From: an uncultured Oscillospiraceae bacterium
GTDB taxonomy: Bacteria > Bacillota_A > Clostridia > Oscillospirales > Oscillospiraceae
NCBI GenBank assembly: GCA_947631675.1
Contig: CANRMG010000079.1
Span: 1 to 8,120, forward strand
Direction: 5' to 3'
DNA length: 8,120 bases
A program made the position numbers and the translations under genes. The notes below the pieces were generated by a model that was not told the DNA's origin, did no database searches, and saw only the letters and a list, made by a program, of their open reading frames with translations. Of this stretch, positions 1 to 5,159 are shown one piece after another (the first letter of the stretch is position 1; the number at the start of each line of letters is the position of its first letter).

Positions 1-258
1 CTGTGCCGCTCCGTCCACGCCGAGGCCAACGCCATCATCTCCGCCGCCCGGCGGGACATGATCGGCGCCACCATGTATCTGGTGGGCCGGGACGCCAAGA
101 CCGGCGAGTACCTGACCGACACCACCTCCTGCTCCATGTGCCGCCGGCTCATCATCAACGCGGGCATCAAAAATGTGGTGACCCGGCTGGGCGAGGACGG
201 CATCCGGGACACGGATGTGAACGAGTGGATATTCCTGGACGACACGGTCGTGAGCTGA
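1..258 (+). CDS. ComEB-like deoxycytidylate/cytidine deaminase, 3' part (5' end outside window)
   Basis: This is the C-terminal 85 residues of a zinc-dependent nucleotide deaminase; the frame is open from base 1, so the start lies upstream. The zinc site is visible. HAEANAI (residues 6-12 of the fragment) supplies the His ligand and the catalytic Glu, and CSMC followed by RRLIINAGI (about residues 44-56) supplies the two Cys ligands. The IINAGI segment is typical of Firmicutes dCMP deaminase/ComEB relatives, which convert dCMP to dUMP for thymidylate synthesis. The residue before the first Cys is Ser, not the usual Pro of the PCxxC motif. The stop is TGA at 256-258, and a strong hairpin terminator follows 12 bp later, so the gene ends its transcription unit. 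Exact substrate (dCMP, cytidine or another base) cannot be fixed from this fragment. Confidence 0.85.
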   Translation: MCRSVHAEANAIISAARRDMIGATMYLVGRDAKTGEYLTDTTSCSMCRRLIINAGIKNVVTRLGEDGIRDTDVNEWIFLDDTVVS

Positions 259-270
259 ATCTGGATAACA

Positions 271-311
271 AAGGGCCCGGAGCTTCCCGCTCCGGGCCCT
301 TTCCGTTTTTT
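271..311 (+). terminator. Rho-independent terminator of the deaminase gene
   Basis: A perfect 13-bp GC-rich stem (271-283 with 289-301, loop TTCCC at 284-288) is followed by TCCG and six T residues (306-311). It lies between the convergent deaminase and pepV genes. On the minus strand the hairpin is followed only by CTTTGTT, so it may also stop pepV transcription, but less convincingly. Confidence 0.9.
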
Positions 312-314
312 CCT

Positions 315-1724
315 TTACTTGCCGCAGAGGTCCGCCACGGCCTGGGCGAATATCTTCGCCGCCGTCAACAGGTCCTCTATCTTTATGCGCTCGTTGGCCC
401 CGTGCATGCGCACGTCCTCCCCGGGCATCACCACGCCGAAGGCCACGCCTCCGGGCACATCGTGGACATAGGTGCCGCCGCCCATGGCGTAGCAGCCGCC
501 CTGACGGCCGGAATAGGTCTCATAGCAGGCGTTCAGGGTCTGAATGAAGTCCCCCTCCGCCGGGGTGTAGTGGGGCGGGACCATCTTCCCCTCCGTCGTG
601 AAGCCCGCCGCGGCCATGGCCTTGTCCGCCACGGCCTTGCAGTTTTCATCGTTGGCGCACACGGGCACCCGGCAGTCGCACAGGCCCGACGCGCCGGTGG
701 GCGTGAAGTTCACCATGGTGAACGAGCAGGTGAGCGGCCCGGTCACCTCGTCGGCCTGGGCGATGCCCAAGGCCTTTCCATACCAGTCCCCGTGGGGCAG
801 CAGCTTATCCAGTGCCCGCAGGGCCTCGGTGCTCCTGCAATCGGCCAGGGGCAGGCCGCACAGCACCCGGATGAGGGCCGTGTTGGCGTTGATGCCGGTC
901 TCCGGCTCCGCCGCGTGACAGCCCTTGGCGATCACCGTGAGCTTCACGCCCCCGGCCGTCTCTTCCTCTGCCTGGACGGATGCGCCCATCTCCGCCGCCA
1001 GGGGCGTAGCGGCCGCCAGCAGGTCGTCTTTCTCCATGCCGGCTACCACGGCGCTGGCCTGGCCTGGCACCACGTTCACCCGGAACCCGCCGTTCAGCTC
1101 CGTCACCCGGGGCAGCGCCGACTCATCCGGCCACTCCGTTCGGAAGGTGAGCCGGTAGAAGCCCTTCTCCGCGTTGCACACGGGGAACTGGGAGTCCGGG
1201 GTGAAGGTATGGGGCGCTGGCTTCACCCGGTCGTAATACCAGGCCACGTCGCTGGAGCCGTTCTCCTCGTCGGTGCCCAGGATCAGGCGGCACCGCCCGT
1301 TCACCGGCAGGCCCAGCTCCTTCACGCACCGCATGGCGTACAGCGCGGCGATAGCGCCGCCCTTGTCGTCCGCCACGCCACGGCCGTAGATATAGCCATC
1401 CGGCTTCTCCGTCGGCTGGAAGGGGTCGGTGTCCCACCCGTCCCCGGGGCCCACCACATCCAGGTGGGCCAGCATATCCAGCAGGGGCTCCTCCGGCCCC
1501 ATGTCCGCGGTCATCACCCGGTCGCCGTGGTTCGTCACGGCAAAGCCATAGCCGCGGCACATGTCCATGGCGGTCTCCATGGCCTTCTTAGGCCCGGGGC
1601 CATAGGGCGCGCCGGGCGCCTCCGGGCCGGACATGCTGTCCACCCGGCACAGGGTCTTCAGATCCTCTATCATCTCGTCCCGATGGCTGTCCAGCCAGGA
1701 GACGATGCGTTTATCCTGTTCCAT
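315..1724 (-). CDS. pepV: PepV-type zinc dipeptidase (M20 family)
   Basis: Cytosolic metallopeptidase of the M20A family, 469 aa, that hydrolyses dipeptides and other short N-terminal substrates with two zinc ions. The predicted ligands fall at the same numbers as in the characterised lactobacillar PepV: His87 in HLDVV, Asp119 in VADDKGG, catalytic Glu153 and ligand Glu154 in GTDEENG, and Asp177. A His at 270 (KGCHAAEPE) and one at 441 (MHGANE) match the remaining active-site histidines to within two residues. The length matches the family (about 470 aa). The open frame extends 24 codons upstream to 1796, but the ATG at 1724 has AAAGGAG at 1730-1736 with 5-nt spacing, and starting there brings the residue numbers into register with PepV. 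It is a monocistronic gene divergent from the nitroreductase gene. No truncation or missing catalytic residue is seen. Confidence 0.93.
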   Translation of the reverse strand: MEQDKRIVSWLDSHRDEMIEDLKTLCRVDSMSGPEAPGAPYGPGPKKAMETAMDMCRGYGFAVTNHGDRVMTADMGPEEPLLDMLAHLDVVGPGDGWDTDPFQPTEKPDGYIYGRGVADDKGGAIAALYAMRCVKELGLPVNGRCRLILGTDEENGSSDVAWYYDRVKPAPHTFTPDSQFPVCNAEKGFYRLTFRTEWPDESALPRVTELNGGFRVNVVPGQASAVVAGMEKDDLLAAATPLAAEMGASVQAEEETAGGVKLTVIAKGCHAAEPETGINANTALIRVLCGLPLADCRSTEALRALDKLLPHGDWYGKALGIAQADEVTGPLTCSFTMVNFTPTGASGLCDCRVPVCANDENCKAVADKAMAAAGFTTEGKMVPPHYTPAEGDFIQTLNACYETYSGRQGGCYAMGGGTYVHDVPGGVAFGVVMPGEDVRMHGANERIKIEDLLTAAKIFAQAVADLCGK

Positions 1725-1766
1725 CGCTTCTCCTTTCCGCCCCGCAGGCGGGAAAATCTCTGTCTG

Positions 1767-1795
1767 ATTATAACAGCAATTGCAAATAAAATCCA
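1767..1795 (-). promoter_or_regulatory. Predicted promoter of pepV (extended -10)
   Basis: On the minus strand a perfect TATAAT (1767-1772) is preceded by TGT, giving an extended -10. A weak -35 (TGGATT, 1790-1795) sits 17 bp away. The start site would be near 1760, giving a leader of about 36 nt that contains the AAAGGAG ribosome binding site. It overlaps the oppositely directed promoter at 1780-1808. Confidence 0.65.
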
Positions 1796-1808
1796 CCTCT
1801 GCTATAAT
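1780..1808 (+). promoter_or_regulatory. Predicted promoter of the ferredoxin-nitroreductase gene
   Basis: TTGCAA (1780-1785), a 17-bp spacer and a perfect TATAAT (1803-1808) form a good housekeeping-sigma promoter. Transcription would start near 1815, about 23 nt before the ATG at 1838. The -35 hexamer overlaps the 8-bp palindrome GCAATTGC (1776-1783), which sits between the two divergent -10 boxes. Confidence 0.75.
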
Positions 1809-1825
1809 TTTTCTATCCTTATTTC

Positions 1826-1832
1826 GAGGTGG
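1826..1832 (+). promoter_or_regulatory. Ribosome binding site that fixes the nitroreductase start at 1838
   Basis: GAGGTGG lies 5 nt before ATG 1838. A GTG at 1829 in the same frame would place the start inside this site, with no Shine-Dalgarno sequence of its own and only about 14 nt from the predicted transcript start, so ATG 1838 is preferred. Confidence 0.8.
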
Positions 1833-1837
1833 CCAAA

Positions 1838-2596
1838 ATGGTTAACATAACATTCGATACTGCCCGGTGCGTCAAGTGCGGCCGGTGCGTGAGCATCTGC
1901 CCGTCCCATCACCTGACCATGACGGATGCGGGGCCGGAGGCAAAGGCCGGCGGCTGCATGGGATGCCTGCAGTGCGCCGCCGCGTGCCCCCAGGACGCGG
2001 TGCTGGATAATGGCAGCCGGGCCACAGTGCCGGAGCCCTTCGATACGGTGGAGGCCCTGGTCATGTCCCGCCGGTCCGTCCGGCGCTATAAGCCCCAGGC
2101 CCCGGACAGGAGGACCCTCCAATGGGCCCTGGACCGGGCGTCCTACGCCCCCAGCGGCGGCAACCGCCGTCCCACCCGCTGGGCGGTGGTGACCGGCCCG
2201 GAGCAGATGCAGGCGATCCGGGACGCCGCCCTCGCCTGGTGCGCCGAGATGGGCTATGCCCCGGACCTGCTGAAAGCCGTGGAAGAGGGCCGGGACCCCC
2301 TCACCTGCGGCGCCACGGCCATGATCGCGGGCTTCGAGCCGGAGGGGTCATTGAACCACGGCACCGACACGGTCATCGCCCTGTCCACGGCGGAGCTGCT
2401 GCTTGTGAGCCGGGACCTGGGCACCTGCTGGGGCGGGTACATGCGACGCATCGCGGACCGGGCCCCGGCGCTGCGGGAGATGCTGGCCGTGCCGGAGGGA
2501 TGGCACGTGTGCGGGTGTCTGCTGACCGGCAGGCCCGCCGCCGATTACCCCAACATCCCCGCCCGGCCGGCAGCGGAGATACACTGGGTCGATTAG
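1838..2596 (+). CDS. Ferredoxin-nitroreductase fusion (2[4Fe-4S] + FMN nitroreductase)
   Basis: A 252-aa flavoprotein. The N-terminus is a bacterial-type 2[4Fe-4S] ferredoxin with two full CxxCxxCxxxCP motifs (Cys11, 14, 17, 21 and Cys40, 43, 46, 50). It is followed by a nitroreductase-fold domain from about residue 70, with the family's FMN-binding opening SRRSVRRYKP (77-86) and APSGGNRRP (104-112). The build suggests electrons pass from reduced ferredoxin or a similar donor through the clusters to FMN and then to a substrate, in the cytosol. The physiological substrate is unknown for most of these anaerobe proteins; nitroaromatic, quinone or enone reduction are possibilities, not conclusions. 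It stands alone, divergent from pepV and convergent with the SLH lipoprotein gene. The stop codon TAG (2594-2596) overlaps the left arm of an 11-bp inverted repeat. All eight cluster cysteines are intact. Confidence 0.9.
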   Translation: MVNITFDTARCVKCGRCVSICPSHHLTMTDAGPEAKAGGCMGCLQCAAACPQDAVLDNGSRATVPEPFDTVEALVMSRRSVRRYKPQAPDRRTLQWALDRASYAPSGGNRRPTRWAVVTGPEQMQAIRDAALAWCAEMGYAPDLLKAVEEGRDPLTCGATAMIAGFEPEGSLNHGTDTVIALSTAELLLVSRDLGTCWGGYMRRIADRAPALREMLAVPEGWHVCGCLLTGRPAADYPNIPARPAAEIHWVD

Positions 2597-2666
2597 TTTA
2601 CATAACTCAATACACCCTCTGCAAAAGCCCGCGGGAAACTCCCGCGGGCTTAATATTATGTAAACT
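2595..2666. repeat. 11-bp inverted repeat enclosing the terminator
   Basis: AGTTTACATAA (2595-2605) is exactly repeated in inverted orientation at 2656-2666. The arms overlap the stop codons of both convergent genes and enclose the terminator hairpin asymmetrically (19 nt on the left, 4 nt on the right). The right arm adjoins a small palindrome, TAATATTA (2651-2658). The function is unknown: an extended terminator stem, a protein-binding dyad or the ends of a tiny inserted element are possible. Confidence 0.75.
2625..2651 (-). terminator. Hairpin terminator at the convergent nitroreductase / SLH lipoprotein junction
   Basis: A perfect 11-bp stem (2625-2635 with 2641-2651, core GCCCGCGGG) has a 5-nt loop, AAACT. 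On the minus strand it runs into a short T tract (GGGCTTTTGC), a plausible intrinsic terminator for the SLH lipoprotein gene. On the plus strand it is followed by TTAATATTATG, a weaker T-rich tail, so it probably serves both genes. Confidence 0.8.
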
Positions 2667-4897
2667 TACTCCACTACGGTCTGCGTTTGCTGCTCCGGGA
2701 CCACCGGGTCCGGGTCCACCGGCGGGTCGGGATTCACCGGTGGGTCCGGGTCCACCGGCGTATTCGGGTCCACCGGCACCTCCGTGGTCACCGGGGGCTC
2801 CGTGATGTCCGGGGGCACCGTGACGTCCGGCGGCACCGTGACATCCGGCGGCACTGTGACATCCGGCGGCACTGTGACATCCGGCGGCGTAGTCTCGGTC
2901 ACGCCGCCCTGGGGCGTGGGCGTGGGCATATCCGGCGGCATCGGCGACGCATTGGGGTCCGCCGTCTCCACAGGCGGCGTGGGCTCGGTGGGCGGGGCCG
3001 CCAGCTGGATGGTGTTGGTGTAAGTGTTGCCCTCGTACGTCACGCTGACCAGATAGCTGATCAGGTTGCCGCTGTCGTCATACTGCTCCACCCAGGTGGT
3101 GGGCACCGGGATGAGCTCTCCGTCCACTTCCACATAGGCCATGCCGCCCATCTCTGTAGGCCAGATGATGGTCACGCTGATCAGATCCTCGTCGTCGTTG
3201 GGCGGGACCTCGTATGTATCGCCGGGGAAGATGTAAAACACGTTCGCGTGACCGCGAAGCTGCTTGAACATATCCTGGACGGAATAGCTCACGTTATAGT
3301 AGTGGTTCCGGTAGGCCCAGTCCAGCTCCGTGTCGTAGATATATTCGTTGCCGTTGGCGTCGTCGATCATCACCCAGGCATGGAGAGTGTTCTTGGTACC
3401 CACGCCGCCGCAGACGGGGTAGGCCTGGAAGCCCAGCCGCCGGGCCAGATGCAGGAACGCCCCGGCGAAGTAGTAGCAGGTGCCCCGCTTCTCCTGGAAC
3501 ATGTTCCGGGCGGCGAACACGGTCCAGTTGGTGCTGCCCCGGGGCCAGCCGCTGTCCCGGCGGGGGGCATAGCTGTAGCCGCCGAACACGAGCACGTTAT
3601 AGGCCTCCCGGAGCTTTGCCTCGCTGAGGAGGTTGGCGGTGTCGCCCTGGATGATGTTGGCCATGATGGCGTTGACATAGCCGTCCAGCTCCGTATCGCA
3701 GGTGGTGTAGCGGCCGTTGGCGCCGAAGTAGAGGTAGCCCAGGTCGTAGTTGGTAACGAAGGGCCCGTCCGCCTTCTCCACGTAGAACATGGAGCCGTCC
3801 AGCTCCTGCAGGCCCGGCTGGAACCGCTGGAAGAAGAAGCCGTCCTCCGGCGCGTAGTACAGCCCGTCGGTGGGCAGGCCGTCGCTGATGGTGTGGAAGC
3901 CCTTCTGGTAGGCGTCCAGGGTGTGGGTCTCCGGGTTGATGTGGGCCATCTTGTCGTCAAAGTATATCATGCCCGGCTGGGCGTCGGTCATCTCGCCCAT
4001 AACGTAGGACAGAAGCTCGTTCCGGTAGGAGGCGTCGATGATGTAGTAGTAGGCCCAGTAGCGGCGGGGCACGTCCGTATAGGGGGAGTCCTCGCACACC
4101 AGGTCGATGGCGGTGGTGTTGGGCTCCCGGCCGCAGATGCGGGCGATCATGGCCACGGTCTCCGCCCGGGTCACGGGATAGTCGGGGTAAAACTGCCCGT
4201 CGCCCATGCCCTTTGCCCAGCCCTCGGTGACGGCGGCGGCGATGGAGCCCAGGGCCCAGTGGCTCTGGTCCACGTCGGGGAAGGAAAGAGCCATGACCTC
4301 GCTGACGCCTGTCAGGCGGCAGAGCATGGTCAGAAGCTCGCTGCGGGTCATCTCTTCGTCGGGGCGGAAGGTGCCGTCCCCGTATCCGTATATGACCTGC
4401 AGGGCGTACAGCTGCTGCACGCTGTCAAAATAGGGGCTGCCCGCGGGCACGTCCGTGAACACAGGCTCCGCCGCGGGGGCCGTGGGCGCCGTGTCCAGCA
4501 GGGCGCAGAGCATCTGGGCCGCCTGGCCCCGGGTCACGTGCTCCTCCGGCAGGAACTGGTCTCCCTGGATGGTGAGGTACTGGATATGGCCGGCCTTCAG
4601 CGCGGCCTGGCCCCGGGCATAATAGGACATATCCCGGGTGACGGCAATGGTGGCGGGGTCCACCACCGCGCCGGACTCATTGCGCCAGCTCATGCCCTGG
4701 GGGATATTGGTGACGTACCCGCCGTCGGGCACCTTTGCCTGGGCCAGGACCTGCCCGTCCTGGTAGAATGTGACGGTATGGTCGCCCTGGCTGCCTGCCT
4801 CGCTGCTGGGCACGCCCTGCTCCCGCAGGATGCAGGAGGCCAGCACCAGCAGCAGTATGCTGGCAAGAGATAAGATGACGGCACAGTTACGCTTCAT
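2666..4897 (-). CDS. SLH-domain, transglutaminase-like surface lipoprotein
   Basis: A 743-aa exported protein. The ATG at 4897 has TGAGGA at 4905-4910 (7-nt spacing) and leads straight into a lipoprotein signal peptide with lipobox LASC, lipidated Cys22; the frame's upstream start at 4927 would spoil this. A small beta-type segment (about 40-95) comes next, then SLH-like motifs at about 103-136, 147-197 (FTDVPAGSPYFDSV, GYGDGTFRPD, MTRSELL) and 206-255 (FPDVDQSHWA, VTRAETVAMI), with an SLH-like remnant near 273-300. SLH domains bind secondary cell-wall polymers. A transglutaminase/cysteine-protease fold follows, with candidate triad Cys474 (KRGTCYYFAG), His506 (LHAWV) and Asp522 (YDTELDW). 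The last ~110 residues are a disordered Pro/Asp/Thr tail with four PPDVTV repeats. It probably sits on the outer membrane leaflet while gripping the wall. Whether the core crosslinks, hydrolyses peptides or only binds is unknown. Confidence 0.88.
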   Translation of the reverse strand: MKRNCAVILSLASILLLVLASCILREQGVPSSEAGSQGDHTVTFYQDGQVLAQAKVPDGGYVTNIPQGMSWRNESGAVVDPATIAVTRDMSYYARGQAALKAGHIQYLTIQGDQFLPEEHVTRGQAAQMLCALLDTAPTAPAAEPVFTDVPAGSPYFDSVQQLYALQVIYGYGDGTFRPDEEMTRSELLTMLCRLTGVSEVMALSFPDVDQSHWALGSIAAAVTEGWAKGMGDGQFYPDYPVTRAETVAMIARICGREPNTTAIDLVCEDSPYTDVPRRYWAYYYIIDASYRNELLSYVMGEMTDAQPGMIYFDDKMAHINPETHTLDAYQKGFHTISDGLPTDGLYYAPEDGFFFQRFQPGLQELDGSMFYVEKADGPFVTNYDLGYLYFGANGRYTTCDTELDGYVNAIMANIIQGDTANLLSEAKLREAYNVLVFGGYSYAPRRDSGWPRGSTNWTVFAARNMFQEKRGTCYYFAGAFLHLARRLGFQAYPVCGGVGTKNTLHAWVMIDDANGNEYIYDTELDWAYRNHYYNVSYSVQDMFKQLRGHANVFYIFPGDTYEVPPNDDEDLISVTIIWPTEMGGMAYVEVDGELIPVPTTWVEQYDDSGNLISYLVSVTYEGNTYTNTIQLAAPPTEPTPPVETADPNASPMPPDMPTPTPQGGVTETTPPDVTVPPDVTVPPDVTVPPDVTVPPDITEPPVTTEVPVDPNTPVDPDPPVNPDPPVDPDPVVPEQQTQTVVE
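2816..2887 (-). repeat. Four 18-bp tandem repeats encoding PPDVTV
   Basis: Four consecutive, nearly identical 18-bp units encode PPDVTV x4 in the C-terminal tail of the SLH lipoprotein, followed by a diverged copy (PPDITE). The copies differ only at silent positions. They form a flexible, proline-rich wall-spanning or spacer segment and are a likely site of copy-number change by slippage. Confidence 0.85.
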
Positions 4898-4930
4898 AGC
4901 TTTATCCTCATGTATATCCACCGCCATAGG

Positions 4931-5000
4931 CGGAATTATCTAAGTCTGGTATATCCGAACAGAGACAGTATACCACATCTGCCGGAATTATGCTATAGTC
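4931..5000. repeat. Imperfect direct repeat flanking the SLH lipoprotein promoter
   Basis: CGGAATTATCTAAGTC (4931-4946) recurs as CGGAATTATGCTATAGTC (4983-5000): the same bases in the same order apart from two single-base insertions. The copies begin 52 bp apart, about five helical turns, one on each side of the predicted -10 at 4967-4972. This could be a pair of regulator sites; chance is not excluded. Confidence 0.45.
4967..4972 (-). promoter_or_regulatory. Predicted extended -10 promoter of the SLH lipoprotein gene
   Basis: On the minus strand TATACT is preceded by TGG (extended -10). No good -35 is seen at the proper distance (TAGCAT at 4990-4995). Transcription would start near 4960, giving a leader of about 60 nt that contains a small 5-bp hairpin (CCGCC/GGCGG, 4921-4933) ahead of the ribosome binding site. 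Confidence 0.5.
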
Positions 5001-5017
5001 AATTCAATATTACCCCT

Positions 5018-5038
5018 GGGAAAAGAATATTATTTCCC
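5018..5038. promoter_or_regulatory. Operator-like imperfect palindrome
   Basis: GGGAAA (5018-5023) and TTTCCC (5033-5038) form a 21-bp dyad with an AT-rich centre, just upstream of the predicted -35 of the G3E operon. It has the size of a typical repressor site, but it matches no operator I recognise. Confidence 0.35.
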
Positions 5039-5047
5039 TGTTTCTCC

Positions 5048-5076
5048 TTTTCATCCGGGGAAAAATGTGGTACAAT
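5048..5076 (+). promoter_or_regulatory. Predicted promoter of the G3E GTPase operon
   Basis: TTTTCA (5048-5053), a 17-bp spacer and TACAAT (5071-5076) preceded by TGG (extended -10). The start would be near 5083, giving a leader of about 77 nt. The -10 overlaps the left arm of the dyad at 5059-5108, so binding or structure there would affect initiation. Confidence 0.55.
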
Positions 5077-5117
5077 ACAATGTTGGAATGATGATACCGC
5101 ATTTTTCCTTCCAATAT
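5059..5117 (+). promoter_or_regulatory. Dyad / possible H-type pseudoknot upstream of the G3E operon
   Basis: Helix 1 pairs GGAAAAATGTGGTA (5059-5072) with TACCGCATTTTTCC (5095-5108): 14 positions, 13 Watson-Crick and one G-U. Helix 2 pairs ATGTTGGAA (5080-5088), inside the loop of helix 1, with TTCCAATAT (5109-5117), directly abutting helix 1: 9 positions, one G-U. This order is that of an H-type pseudoknot with coaxial helices. Both wobbles are allowed only in plus-strand RNA. However, the best promoter overlaps the left arm, so if transcription starts near 5083 the element would act as a DNA dyad instead. No known riboswitch family is recognised. Confidence 0.45.
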
Positions 5118-5159
5118 GTTAACGATTTCTTAGGATTCTATACAAGAAAGGCGATATAC

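Noticed and set aside
3..1850. A 615-codon open frame on the plus strand across pepV
   Set aside because: It is antisense to pepV, His/Arg/Gly-rich with no domain signal, and arises from GC-rich codon bias. pepV has an intact active site, ribosome binding site and promoter.
2122..2805. A 227-codon plus-strand frame running out of the nitroreductase gene into the SLH gene
   Set aside because: It crosses a terminator and the convergent gene, and its composition is Gly/Pro/Arg/Ala-rich noise.
2816..2887. Short regular repeats as a CRISPR array
   Set aside because: The 18-bp units are contiguous with no spacers and are translated in frame as PPDVTV.
2687..4873. A 728-codon open frame antisense to the SLH lipoprotein
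   Set aside because: Its low-complexity His/Arg/Val/Gly content mirrors the repeats and biased codons of the real gene; it has no recognisable family or convincing ribosome binding site.
4898..5159. A Zur box (TCGTAAT-type dyad) or known metal riboswitch upstream of the G3E operon
   Set aside because: I looked for it on both strands and found no match; the dyads present have different sequences.
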